Shown: positions 34,994-43,410, counted from the first letter of the stretch. The stretch is DNA of 47,625 bases from an uncultured Clostridia bacterium (GCA_947165155.1 CAMUZI010000006.1:1-47625), one strand, 5' to 3'. Numbers and translations: made by a program. Notes: a model not told the origin generated them from the letters alone.

Positions 34994-35020
34994 TCTTCCT
35001 TTTTGGGAGATGTTTTGTTT
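34994..35020 (+). terminator. Possible intrinsic terminator before the ParB-like gene
   Basis: TCTTCC (34994-34999) pairs with GGGAGA (35005-35010) around a T5 loop and is followed by a T-rich stretch. The stem is short, so this is weak. The 34810-35062 gap also holds a possible -10 TATGAT near 34916 but no gene. Confidence 0.35.
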
Positions 35021-35062
35021 TTATAAAAAATGTAATTAAATATATTAAAAACAAAAGATAAT

Positions 35063-35560
35063 TTGAAAATTGAAATGTTCGATATCGATAGTCTCAAGAT
35101 GTACGAAAACAATCCTCGAAAAAATGATGAAGCAGTAAAATATGTAGAAAATTCAATAAGAGAGTTCGGATTTAAAGTTCCGATCATCATCGATAAAAAC
35201 AAAACAATCGTCGCAGGACATACAAGATATAAGGCGTCTAAGAATCTTAAACTTAAAAGTGTTCCTTGTCTTATTGCTGATGACCTCGATGATGAACAAA
35301 TTAAGGCGTTTAGAATCGCTGATAATAAAGTTCAAGAACGGTCATCATGTGACGACGAGCTTTTAAAAGAAGAATTGTCAGTACTAAAAGATCTAAATGT
35401 AAATTTAGAAGAACTTGGATTTTTGGATTTTGAACTCGATAGCATTTTTGATAATGAGATTGAAAATATAGATGATTTTTTTGCGGATAATACGGAAAAT
35501 CAGAAGAAAGAAAAGAAGAAAGTGAAGTGTCCAGAATGCGGAAATGAGTTTGTACCATGA
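35063..35560 (+). CDS. ParB/Srx-domain phage protein
   Basis: 165 residues. An N-terminal ParB-like nuclease/CTPase fold domain: YENNPRKN, VPIIIDKNKTIVAGHTRYKA (GHxRxxA box II) and FRIADNKVQE. This is the version found in phages next to DNA-modification or terminase genes, not the chromosomal segregation ParB. The C-terminus has C-x2-C (CPECGNEF), a half zinc ribbon. Start TTG 35063 fits family length; ATG 35075 is an alternative. It overlaps the next gene by 4 bp (ATGA). Confidence 0.8.
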   Translation: MKIEMFDIDSLKMYENNPRKNDEAVKYVENSIREFGFKVPIIIDKNKTIVAGHTRYKASKNLKLKSVPCLIADDLDDEQIKAFRIADNKVQERSSCDDELLKEELSVLKDLNVNLEELGFLDFELDSIFDNEIENIDDFFADNTENQKKEKKKVKCPECGNEFVP

Positions 35561-36290
35561 AATTATTTTTGGCTAGTACATCTTCTCGCAGATTTTTAGC
35601 AAACGAGATAAAAGAAAGTCTTTTTATTTTGGAAAGTTATTTTTATTTTAAAGATTGGCAAGTACCTTTAATTTACTCATGCAAAGATTTTCTCTTAGAT
35701 AGTGGTGCTTTCACATTTCTAAATAGTAAAAGATTAAAGAATCCTGATTTTAATATTTATCTAAAAAATTATATTAATTTTATCAATAAATACGATATAA
35801 AACTTTTTTTCGAGTTAGATATCGATAAAGTAGTTGGATATAAGAGAGTAATAGAATACAGAAAGAGACTTGAGTACGAGACTGGAAAGCGATGTATTCC
35901 TGTATGGCATAGGACACGAGGAAAAGATGAATACTACAAACTTTGCGAAGAATACGACTACATAGCAGTCGGAGGTTTAGCAATAAAAGAGATACAAAAA
36001 AAAGAACATAGATTTCTTAACAGCCTATGTAAAATTGCAAAAGAAAGAAATTGTAAAGTTCATGGGTTAGGATTTACACCGACGAATTTAAAAAACTATA
36101 AATTTTACTCTGCGATAGTACTTCTTGGGGGTCAAGTAGATTTGCGATGGTTAATACTTTTAATGGAGAAAAGATAATTAGCAAAGATTTTGGTAATAAA
36201 AGACTCGTTAAGCATCATGAACTATGTGAGTTTAATTTAAAGCAATGGCTTAAATATCAAAAATATCTTTACTACGCGAAAGAGGGGTAA
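35557..36290 (+). pseudogene. TGT/DpdA-like 7-deazaguanine transferase, frameshifted
   Basis: The first frame (to 36177) has LLDSGAFTFL, FELDIDKVVGYKRV, IPVWHRTRGKDEYYKLC and YIAVGGLAIKE, matching phage proteins related to queuine tRNA-ribosyltransferase. Near 36114 the frame breaks; the next frame reads DSTSWGSSRFAMVNTFNGEK, the expected continuation, to TAA 36288-36290. Relatives insert preQ0-type bases into phage DNA or act on tRNA; the adjacent QueD and QueE favour a phage DNA-modification cassette. QueC is not seen. Confidence 0.75.
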
Positions 36291-36296
36291 TTTAAT

Positions 36297-36626
36297 ATGT
36301 ATACAATTATTAAAAGATTAGAAATATCAGCAAGCCATAAACTTACGATCAACTATAAGAGTAAATGCCAGAATTTACACGGGCACAACTGGATCATAGA
36401 TGTTTACTTAGGATCTGAAAAATTAGACGAAAATGGAATGGTGTACGATTTTACCAAGATAAAACAAGAAGTATCTGAAATATTAGATCACAAGAATATC
36501 AACGATGTCATATATCAGCCAACAGCTGAAAATATGGCAAAATTTATATGTGACAGACTTGGAAATAAATGTTTTAGAGTGAAAATTAAAGAAAGTGAGT
36601 GGAATACAGCAATATATGAAGGATAA
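36297..36626 (+). CDS. queD: QueD-like 6-carboxytetrahydropterin synthase
   Basis: 109 residues. Zinc and catalytic residues of the PTPS fold are present: ASHKL (His), KCQNLHGHNW (Cys and two His), GMVYDFTKIK, LDHKNIND and a C-terminal E in KESEWN. It makes the queuosine/preQ0 precursor from dihydroneopterin triphosphate. In phage context, between TGT/DpdA-like and QueE genes, it is likely part of a 7-deazaguanine pathway. It still looks intact, but its partners are broken. It overlaps queE by 11 bp. Confidence 0.88.
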   Translation: MYTIIKRLEISASHKLTINYKSKCQNLHGHNWIIDVYLGSEKLDENGMVYDFTKIKQEVSEILDHKNINDVIYQPTAENMAKFICDRLGNKCFRVKIKESEWNTAIYEG

Positions 36627-37034
36627 TAAAAATCTGAAAATATGTGAAATATTTGATAGCATCCGGGAGAAGGATTACGAGCTGGCAAAGTTTGTATTTT
36701 TATACGATTTAGTGGATGTAATTTAGATTGCGCTTTTTGTGATACTAAGTATCACAAGGAAGTTTCTTATATTTTAGATATCAAAGATATAGAACATGAA
36801 TATAAAATAAGAAATAAGATTGTAGGTAGAAAATACGTCATATTTACAGAGGGATTTGTTGATAAATTTCATAAGTATTATGTTTACAACGGTGAAAGAG
36901 AAATTTATAAAAATCGATATTCTCTTGGTCTAGCAAAGAAAATATGCGAGAACTTTGCTGATTTTATTATGAATGAGAAGGTCAAATACTATGTCCCAAG
37001 ACGCAATTACTACTGCACTATCTGGAAAAGCTAG
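36616..37034 (+). pseudogene. QueE-like radical SAM 7-carboxy-7-deazaguanine synthase, frameshifted
   Basis: ATG 36616 gives MKDNKNLKICEIFDSI, then a 1-nt shift (~36663) is needed to read PGEGLRAGKVCIFIRF and SGCNLDCAFCDTKYH, the CxxxCxxC iron-sulphur motif of QueE. After this the expected GGEP segment is absent; the remaining part is a poorly matching lysine/tyrosine-rich tail. So the gene has both a frameshift and probably an internal deletion. Confidence 0.7.
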
Positions 37035-37305
37035 CGTTTCAACGTATAGTGCTACATTGCTTTCATCTGGTTGATCTGGAAATTCGGCACCTTATACTCA
37101 AACGGTGAGTGTATCTGGGATTTTGAGTACTGACAAAGCGTTTGGTGATGTTGTGTTAAGCGACGATACTTCAACGGCAATAAATGAAAGCGGTCAATGG
37201 GGATTTGTTTCTCAAATGACAACATCCAATGGTTCTGTTACTGCTAAATGTTTAGAATTTAAGCCTAACATTGACCTAAACATTTCATTGATAGCTATTA
37301 GGTAA
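36991..37305 (+). pseudogene. Small phage tail-associated protein with a TGA at an expected Trp
   Basis: ATG 36991: MSQDAITTALSGKASV..., then TGA at 37072-37074, then SGNSAPYTQTVSVSGILSTD to 37305. In relatives this stretch is W-S-G-x-x-A-PYTQTV, so the TGA replaces a Trp codon. Short proteins of this type accompany tail-fibre genes in clostridial prophages. Dead by one nonsense mutation unless TGA is read through. Confidence 0.6.
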
Positions 37306-37311
37306 TATTAT

Positions 37312-37887
37312 ATGGCACGGATTATATTACAAAACAAAATTTCACAAACTGTAGCTTCTCTGATTGATAGAAGCATCAAAAGTATAAATATTCCCTATGG
37401 TATAACTCAGATAGGGGATTACGCTTTTGGCCTATGCTATAGACTTTCAAGTGTAACTATTCCTGATAGTGTTACGCATATTGGGAATCAGGCTTTTTAT
37501 ATATGTATTTCCCTCAAAAATATAGTAATTCCTGGTAGTGTAATATCGATAGGTGAAGAAGCTTTTTCAAGAACCAATTTATCAACGATAACTTTATCAA
37601 ACAATTTAGTTAGTATTCCAAGCAAGGCATTTTACTCAATTGGAACACTCAAAAATATAATAATACCAGGTAGTATAACTGAAATTGGCACTAGTGCTTT
37701 TAATGGTTGTAGCAATCTTGTTAGTGTTACTGTATTAGCATCATCACCACCAACATTAGGCAATTATGTCTTTTCTGGTACGTCGCAAAACTTAGTTATA
37801 TACGTTCCTTCAGAATCAGTTGAAGCGTACAAAACGGCGACTTATTGGTCGAGTTATGCCTCAAGAATTCAACCTATACCATCTTGA
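37312..37887 (+). CDS. BspA-type leucine-rich-repeat phage adhesin
   Basis: 191 residues made of ~23-residue LRR_5 repeats (pattern I-x-x-I-x-I-P-x-S-V-T-x-I-G-x-x-A-F), ending in a conserved cap (SPPTLGNYVF, NLVIYVPSESVEAYKTA). No signal peptide. In this prophage setting it is probably a tail-tip or capsid-decorating adhesin. The TGA stop lies within the -35 of an antitoxin RNA promoter that follows. Intact, unlike its paralogue at 38208. Confidence 0.8.
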   Translation: MARIILQNKISQTVASLIDRSIKSINIPYGITQIGDYAFGLCYRLSSVTIPDSVTHIGNQAFYICISLKNIVIPGSVISIGEEAFSRTNLSTITLSNNLVSIPSKAFYSIGTLKNIIIPGSITEIGTSAFNGCSNLVSVTVLASSPPTLGNYVFSGTSQNLVIYVPSESVEAYKTATYWSSYASRIQPIPS

Positions 37888-37912
37888 CCGTTTAAGCTTT
37901 TCGTGATACAAT
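37884..37912 (+). promoter_or_regulatory. Antitoxin-1 promoter overlapping the LRR gene stop
   Basis: TTGACC (37884-37889) contains the TGA stop (37885-37887); 17-bp spacer; -10 TACAAT (37907-37912). Confidence 0.7.
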
Positions 37913-37918
37913 AACGGC

Positions 37919-38000
37919 GTAACCTGGTGACGGGTTCATTACGGATTAATTTTTATTTCAATCGTAACAACCACGCTGATTTCGCGGTTGTTATTCTTTT
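37919..38000 (+). ncRNA. Fst/par-type antitoxin RNA 1
   Basis: Predicted short RNA: its 5' part (GCGTAACCTGGTGACGGGTTCATT) is repeated in imperfect form in the toxin 5' UTR on the other strand, and its 3' end is a hairpin AACAACC...GGTTGTT (37966-37992) followed by TTATTCTTTTT that also lies inside the toxin gene. This is the arrangement of the pAD1 par locus. Confidence 0.65.
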
Positions 38001-38067
38001 TATCCCTGCGAATTTGATAGACAAATTTGATTATGTCAAACAAAAGGCGAAGAATATCGAAAAACAC
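37939..38067 (-). CDS. Fst-like type I toxin 1
   Basis: 42 residues from GTG 38067 (GGGGTGATGA upstream). A hydrophobic helix (FFDILRLLFDIIKFVYQI), then basic (RRDKKNNN), then EISVVVTIEI. Short membrane toxins of this plan damage membranes unless silenced by antisense RNA. Promoter TTGAAA (38172-38177)/CATTAT (38149-38154), 17-bp spacer, gives a ~75-nt leader carrying the direct repeat. The C-terminus matches toxin 2. Confidence 0.7.
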   Translation of the reverse strand: MFFDILRLLFDIIKFVYQIRRDKKNNNREISVVVTIEIKINP

Positions 38068-38207
38068 ATCTCATCACCCCAATTCCCAACCAAAACACAG
38101 TTGGACTGAAAAGCAATGAACCCGCGATTCCAGGATACGCCAAGAACTATAATGCCATAAAATTGATCATATTTCAATAAATTCATAATTTAATGAGGTT
38201 GCCACAT

Positions 38208-39534
38208 ATGTCACAAGTAATTATGCAAAACAAAACTCTAACAGATGAAATAACTTTATCTTCAATTCTTGATAAAAGTATTACAAGTATAAACATTCCG
38301 TATGGTGTAACTATTATAGGTAGTTACGCTTTCTTTAATTGTAGTAATCTTTCAAATGTGATTATTTCTGATAGTGTTACTCAGATTGATAGTGCTGCTT
38401 TTCAAAATTGTACTTCTCTTACAAATGTAGTAATCCCCAGCAGTGTAAGATATATAGGTTGGGTGTGTTTTTATAATTGTAATGCCTTAACAAATATAAC
38501 AATTCAAAACGGTATAACTGGCATTGGCAGGAGCGCATTTAATTCTTGCAGTTCACTTACAAGCATAATAATTCCAGAAAGTTGTACTAATCTGGGAGAT
38601 CACGTGTTTGAAAATTTTACTTCCCTGGTAAGTGTTACTCTACCGAGTAATTTAACCTTCCTATGTATACTTTTAATGGTTGTACTTCCTTAGCACATAT
38701 AACAATTCCAAATAATATAACAGAAATTGGTGACTCTGCTTTTAGTTCCTGCACCGCACTTACAAATGTAATAATCCCAGAAAGTTGTACTAGTCTGGGA
38801 AGTCGCGTATTTGAAAAGTGTTCCTTACTTGCAAGCGTTACTTTACCAAGTAGTTTAACCAGTGTTCCTATGTATACTTTTAACGGTTGTACTTCCTTAG
38901 CAAACATAACAATTCCAGACAATATAATAGAGATTGGTACTTATGCATTTAGCCGTTGTAGTTCACTTACAAGTATGATAATTCCAAATGGTGTAGCGTC
39001 GATTGAAAAATCCACATTTGATGGTTGCTCAAATCTTACAATTACAACAATTCCAAGTAGTGTAGCATTTATTAGTAATCGTGCGTTCGCCGTGTGTAGC
39101 TCACTCACAAGTATAACAATCCCGAATAGTGTAACAATCATAGGCGCAACCGCTTTTAGTTACAGCAGGATTAATAGTATAAATTTATCAAACCAACTTA
39201 CTACAATTAAAGATAACACTTTTTATGGTTGTCCTTTACTTACTAGTACAAATATTCCCAATAATGTTATTACTATTGAGAATAATGTTTTTACTTCCAG
39301 TAAACTTAGTAATGTAATTATTGGAAACGGTGTAACAGCATTGGCGACACTTGTTTTGCTGGTTGTGGTAGTCTTACTAGTGTAACAATTCAAGCCATTT
39401 CACCACCAACTTTAGGTAGTAGTGTATTTGCTGGAACATCGCAAAATTTAGTTATTTATGTTCCTCCAGAATCAGTCAAAGCAGCGAATAGATGGTCGAA
39501 TTACGCATCCAAAATTCAACCAATTCCGACTTGA
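38208..39534 (+). pseudogene. BspA-type LRR phage adhesin, broken by two frameshifts
   Basis: MSQVIMQNKTLTDEITL followed by ~15 LRR_5 repeats. A ~4-nt deletion near 38660 (compare the intact duplicate at ~38870) moves the frame, and a second shift near 39340 is needed to read SIGDTCFAGCGSLTSVTIQA and the cap SPPTLGSSVFAG...YASKIQPIPT. The segments around 38640-38760 and 38830-38950 are internal duplicates. The TGA stop (39532-39534) overlaps antitoxin promoter 2. Confidence 0.8.
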
Positions 39535-39558
39535 CGTTTAAGCTTTTTGTGGTATAAT
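39531..39558 (+). promoter_or_regulatory. Antitoxin-2 promoter overlapping the LRR gene stop
   Basis: TTGACG (39531-39536) contains the TGA stop; 16-bp spacer; TATAAT (39553-39558). Confidence 0.75.
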
Positions 39559-39564
39559 GATAGC

Positions 39565-39643
39565 GTAACCTGGTGACGGGTTCATTACTTTTTAACGATT
39601 GTTATTGTAATTACTACCGTGAATTCAGCACGGTAGCTTTTTA
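39565..39643 (+). ncRNA. Fst/par-type antitoxin RNA 2
   Basis: 5' part AGCGTAACCTGG-TGACGGGTTCATT reappears as AGCGTAGCCTGG-...-ACGGGTTCATT in the toxin 5' UTR. The terminator CTACCGTG/CACGGTAG (39614-39636) plus TTTTT lies inside the toxin reading frame. The two RNAs overlap 3' to 3'. Confidence 0.75.
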
Positions 39644-39710
39644 ATTGATTTAAAATTTGAAGTATCAGCAAAATGATAGTCAATATTTTAATCAAAGTCT
39701 TTAAGCTCAT
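39585..39710 (-). CDS. Fst-like type I toxin 2
   Basis: 41 residues from ATG 39710 with AAGGAGG 7 nt upstream. One strongly hydrophobic helix (LIKILTIILLILQILNQL), then KSYRAEF and TVVITITIVKK. Promoter TTGAAA (39809-39814)/TAGTAT (39786-39791), 17-bp spacer; ~70-nt leader with the direct repeat complementary in function to the antitoxin 5' part. The best preserved of the three loci. Confidence 0.8.
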   Translation of the reverse strand: MSLKTLIKILTIILLILQILNQLKSYRAEFTVVITITIVKK

Positions 39711-39899
39711 AATCATCCCTCCTTTCTCTGACAGACAGTCAGATTTGGAGAAATGAACCCGTACTTCCAGGCTACGCTGACAGTGATACTACCATAAACT
39801 TGTTTATATTTCAATTAATTTCTAACTTTACTTGATGTCTACAAAACTTTGTAGATGTTGTTTTTTAAAGTTGTTTCGAATTTCAAATTTGGAGGAAAA

Positions 39900-41020
39900 A
39901 TGGCAAAGTATAAATCGAGATTCCAAGGACAAGTAATTGATGCAACATTGCAAGCCGTTATTGACGGTAAAGCTGGAATTCAAGGTGTCAAAATTGATAC
40001 CATTGAAATTACACCTAACTCTGAAAACAAAGTAAATATATCCACAAGTGAATTAAATATCCCGGAAGTTGTGCAAGAACCCAGACAAAGTACAAGTAAA
40101 GTTATGTCTCAAAATTCGGTTTCTTCACTTCTTTCACAAAAGGCAAATTTAAACGATTTATCAACTGTTGCATACTCTGGCTCATACATTGATCTATCAA
40201 ATAAACCGAATATTCCTACTAAAACCAGCGATTTAGCAAACGATAGTAACTTTGTTTCAAATTCTGATTTATCTGAAAGTTATTACAATAAATCCCAAAC
40301 AGATAATTTGCTAAGCTCAAAATCAAACACAAATGATTTGAGTACAGTTGCAACAAGCGGTCAATATAGCGATTTATCAGGATTACCAAGCATTCCAAGC
40401 AAAACCAGTGATTTGACGAATAATAGTAATTTCGTTTCTTCTTCCAACTTGGCTACTGTAGCTACGAACGGTTCGTATAACGATCTATTGGACAAACCAA
40501 GTATTCCCTCAGTGATACCATCAGTTGTGCAAACTACCGGATCTTCTACAACTGATGTCATGTCACAAAATGCGGTTACAAATGCTATTCCAACCATTCG
40601 TACTTCTTATGCTGTTGGCTCAAGTAATTCGGCATATTCAATTGACTATATAAACGGACTTTCTTGTTTCAGCACTTCTGAAAGACATTTAGGTTCTTGG
40701 ATAGATGGCTCCGCTCCACTTTATACCGTAAAACAATTCAATTCATAATCACGGGCGCTCATGACACATATTATGAATATGATACTGGGATAAGTAATAC
40801 ATCTATCATGATTATAGATTCAGCATATTCATTCATAAGCGGTGGTGGAAATTTAATTATGATTAATAGCGTTCGTGGAAATGGAACCGCACTAACTGAA
40901 CATTGGAATTGGTTTAGAGTTAACAGCGGTGGCAAAATCGCATACGCTTCTGGAAGTGCTATATCAAATCTAGGAGGTGTAAGTTGTGTCTTAACTCTTA
41001 ATTATACAAAAAGCAGTTGA
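39900..41020 (+). pseudogene. Phage tail fibre, frameshifted near the C-terminus
   Basis: ATG 39900 follows GGAGG. An N-terminal MAKYKSRFQGQVIDATLQAV, then four copies of the tail-fibre spacer motif (S-Y-x-DL-x-x-KP-x-IPTKTSDL). At ~40725 one extra base shifts the frame; the next frame reads KTIQFIITGAHDTYYEYDTG and YASGSAISNLGG to TGA 41018-41020, an apparent receptor-binding end. The stop overlaps antitoxin promoter 3. Either one broken gene or a product cut at residue 282. Confidence 0.75.
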
Positions 41021-41045
41021 TTTTCTATCATACATTTCATATAAT
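41017..41045 (+). promoter_or_regulatory. Antitoxin-3 promoter overlapping the tail-fibre stop
   Basis: TTGATT (41017-41022) contains the TGA stop (41018-41020); 17-bp spacer; TATAAT (41040-41045). Confidence 0.75.
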
Positions 41046-41051
41046 GAAAGC

Positions 41052-41136
41052 GTGGCTCGTCCGCGAGTTCATCGAAAAAATAGTTTGGATTCTATTTGTA
41101 TCGACGCCCACGCCGTAATCGCGGGAGTCGATTTAT
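41052..41136 (+). ncRNA. Fst/par-type antitoxin RNA 3
   Basis: Predicted RNA from the promoter at 41017. It holds GCGAGTTCATC, matching GGGTTCATC in the toxin leader, and ends at a hairpin ATCGAC-g-CCC/GGG-a-GTCGAT (41100-41132) inside the toxin frame. The U tract after the hairpin is weak (TTATT). Confidence 0.6.
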
Positions 41137-41199
41137 TATGTCTAAAATTTGAATAACTTTAAAAATAATATCCAAAATTTTTATTATATAATCGAGCAT
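41092..41199 (-). CDS. Fst-like type I toxin 3
   Basis: 35 residues from ATG 41199 with GAGGTGATGAA directly upstream. Hydrophobic helix YIIKILDIIFKVIQILDII, then an Arg-rich end (RLPRLRRGRRYK). Promoter TTGAAA (41295-41300)/TAAAAT (41272-41277), 17-bp spacer. Same layout as loci 1 and 2 but a diverged sequence. Confidence 0.75.
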   Translation of the reverse strand: MLDYIIKILDIIFKVIQILDIINRLPRLRRGRRYK

Positions 41200-41377
41200 T
41201 TCATCACCTCGATTCTTTTCGAGACTCGAAATAAAAAGAGATGAACCCACGATACAAATCATGCATTCGACATTTTAATTAAGAATCAGATACTTTTCAA
41301 CGAGGTGCAAAATGAAATACATACTTTAAAAAATGCATCTCAAAGAAACTGCTATTTTAAAAAGAATTGTTTCATTC

Positions 41378-41406
41378 TTGACTTTTATCGTAAATTATGT
41401 TATATT
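41378..41406 (+). promoter_or_regulatory. Promoter of the kinase-like effector
   Basis: TTGACT (41378-41383), 17-bp spacer, TATATT (41401-41406), ~31 bp before ATG 41438. Confidence 0.7.
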
Positions 41407-41437
41407 CGCAATAGTTTTGATTAGAAGTTGGTTAATT

Positions 41438-42631
41438 ATGGAGAGTAAGAGGGTTATGTCTCTATTGATAGCTGCACTGTCGTCAACTTCTTCGTTGATG
41501 GCAGCAGGGGGCAGTTTTAAATTTAGATCAAGGGGGGGTGTCACTTATACTAGCAAAGTATTAAATACAAATGTTAAACGCGAAGGAAGATTAAGAATCA
41601 GAAATACCAAGGAGCAAAAACCATTAAATTTTTCATTGTCTGGTAGCAATGTTAAGGATGCCAGCTCGAGTGTTGCACAATCTAATCAAAATAATAAAGC
41701 AGAAGAGATGTTAGGTAGCGCAGGTAGGTGGATAAAAGATAATCCTGGAAAAACGATCGTAGGTAGTTTACTTAGTATACCTTTGGGTGATATGCTTGTG
41801 CGTGGCGGAAACGAATTTATTCGTTTACCTATGACTTACAAAGTTCCCGAGAAGGCTAAAGAATTCAAAGTAGGTAAAGACGCGTCGAATGTTGTGGAAG
41901 TGGTCAAAAGATTTGGAGACAGTAGTAAAAAGTTAGTTAGAAAGCGGATAACGCGTTTTGTTAGTACTGGATATGAAATGGGTGATTTTGATTCTGAAGT
42001 ACTTGCGTGCAAAATGTTGGCAAAATGGTCGAAAGAGAGTGAAAATGAAGAGATTTTCAAACATACAGCGAAGGTTGTGGATTACCACTATGGCCTTGGG
42101 AATTTGTACGTAATATATGTGGAAGCTGAAGGTGTAGATTGGGAACAACAAGGCATAAAGGATTGGGGGAGTGAGAGGCAACTTAAATGGCTACATAAGG
42201 TTTGCAAGCAGGTTATAGATGTTGCATTGTTTTTTCACAGTAAGGGATTCTATCATGGCGATTTGCATAACGGTAATTACAGTATAAGTGGTGATGAAGA
42301 CAATCCACATGTCAATGTTTTTGATTTTGGCAGATTTTACAAAGTGAAGGAAAAAGGTAAAAATAAATTAATCAAGACTCCAGCATGGGATTTAAAACAA
42401 ATTTTAAATGGATTTTTGTCATTAGCAGTAAAAATTGGTTTGTCTGACTATGAAGCACCGTCTGGTAGTTTTTTACATGAGGTTATTAAAATTAATAGAT
42501 CAAATGAAAAAGGTATAAGCGCCCAAGTGGAGAAGTCGACGAACAGAATAACAAAAACTGACGACTATTTGTCGAATGAGGAGTTTGCAGGAAAATTAAA
42601 GGAACTCAAAGCAATATTGACTAACACTTAA
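41438..42631 (+). CDS. Secreted eukaryote-like protein-kinase effector candidate
   Basis: 397 residues. Signal-type start MESKRVMSLLIAALSSTSSL, polar linker to ~95, then WIKDNPGKTIVGSLLSIPLG (98-117), then a kinase-fold domain with catalytic loop H273-G-D-L-H-N-G-N280 and D296-F-G298; a Lys-rich N-lobe (KKLVRKRITRF) may supply the ATP-binding Lys. The HGDLHNGN form is closer to aminoglycoside-phosphotransferase/atypical kinases than to classical HRDLKxxN. It has its own promoter and sits where the major capsid gene body should be; its stop codon overlaps the capsid remnant. Host target unknown. Confidence 0.75.
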   Translation: MESKRVMSLLIAALSSTSSLMAAGGSFKFRSRGGVTYTSKVLNTNVKREGRLRIRNTKEQKPLNFSLSGSNVKDASSSVAQSNQNNKAEEMLGSAGRWIKDNPGKTIVGSLLSIPLGDMLVRGGNEFIRLPMTYKVPEKAKEFKVGKDASNVVEVVKRFGDSSKKLVRKRITRFVSTGYEMGDFDSEVLACKMLAKWSKESENEEIFKHTAKVVDYHYGLGNLYVIYVEAEGVDWEQQGIKDWGSERQLKWLHKVCKQVIDVALFFHSKGFYHGDLHNGNYSISGDEDNPHVNVFDFGRFYKVKEKGKNKLIKTPAWDLKQILNGFLSLAVKIGLSDYEAPSGSFLHEVIKINRSNEKGISAQVEKSTNRITKTDDYLSNEEFAGKLKELKAILTNT

Positions 42632-42935
42632 TCCAGTAAATATCCTACAACCAGATCCTCTTGTTAGATTTCCTCTTTCGTTGGTATCTCCAACATCTGC
42701 AGTTACAACTTACGACGTCACATTCAACATAACTGATGGAACAAATCCGATCGAAAACGCAAAAATCAGCATGGGTGGAATTAGAACTACGACGGATAGT
42801 AGCGGTTCGGCTGTTCTTAAATCTCAAGCAAATCAGACTTATTCGTATGTCATAAAAGCGGAGGGAAAAGATGACGTTAAAGGAAAAGTCACCATTGCTC
42901 AAGAAGATAAAACCTTAAATATTGTTATGAATTGA
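42627..42935 (+). pseudogene. Phage major capsid C-terminal remnant with Ig-like domain
   Basis: No start codon. The frame reads LNPVNILQPDPLVRFPLSLV then SPTSAVTTYDVTFNITDGTN, the end of a capsid protein followed by a carboxypeptidase-like/Ig-like decoration domain (ISMGGIRTTTDSSGSA), to TGA 42933-42935. The main HK97-fold part is gone, replaced by the kinase gene directly upstream. Confidence 0.65.
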
Positions 42936-42944
42936 GATGATTAA

Positions 42945-43403
42945 ATGTTTGTTGATTATCAGTTTTATATAGACACCTTCAAAGGGAATCTTTCTGAGGA
43001 AGAATTTAATAGATATGTGACAATTTCATCTAACAGCATATCGAAAGAAACTTGTTCTAGGGTTAGAGACGGAACGATTAACTCTTTTCCTTCAGAACTT
43101 GTAAAAGATATTAAACTTTGTGCGTGCGCCTTAGTAGAAAAGTTCAAAAGTTTCTATGATTTTTTCGATATAGTAAGTGCGAACGGAGGCGTTTTGAGAA
43201 GTAAGACCGCAGGAGCGGTCTCTGTTTCTTACGATACCTCCTCTTATCTGAGCTATCTTTTAGACCCTAAAAATCAAGAAACGCAGATAAAATCGATCAT
43301 AAACGCATATCTCTTCCCTCGATGCATAAATGGGAGATTCTATAACTTACTCTCAAAAGTTTTAGATAACACGAGCCATTGCGATACTTGCTGTATTGTT
43401 TGA
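42945..43403 (+). CDS. Phage head-tail connector protein
   Basis: 152 residues from ATG 42945. Helical protein with 'DYQFYIDTFKGNLSEEEFNRY', a Cys-containing helix and 'VSVSYDTSSYLSYLLDP', characteristic of Gp6-like head-tail connectors that follow capsid genes in siphophages. The last residues (SHCDTCCIV) run into the next gene's ribosome site (GAGG). Confidence 0.75.
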   Translation: MFVDYQFYIDTFKGNLSEEEFNRYVTISSNSISKETCSRVRDGTINSFPSELVKDIKLCACALVEKFKSFYDFFDIVSANGGVLRSKTAGAVSVSYDTSSYLSYLLDPKNQETQIKSIINAYLFPRCINGRFYNLLSKVLDNTSHCDTCCIV

Positions 43404-43410
43404 GGATTAT

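Noticed and set aside
37072..37074. In-frame TGA at an expected Trp, suggesting TGA recoded as Trp
   Set aside because: TGA is used as a normal stop elsewhere (carB, the adhesin genes, the ApbE-like gene), and intact housekeeping genes use TGG for Trp. It is a nonsense mutation in a decayed gene.
41333..41437. A longer N-terminus for the kinase-like effector
   Set aside because: It would include the promoter elements at 41378-41406; ATG 41438 gives a signal-type start like the other effectors.
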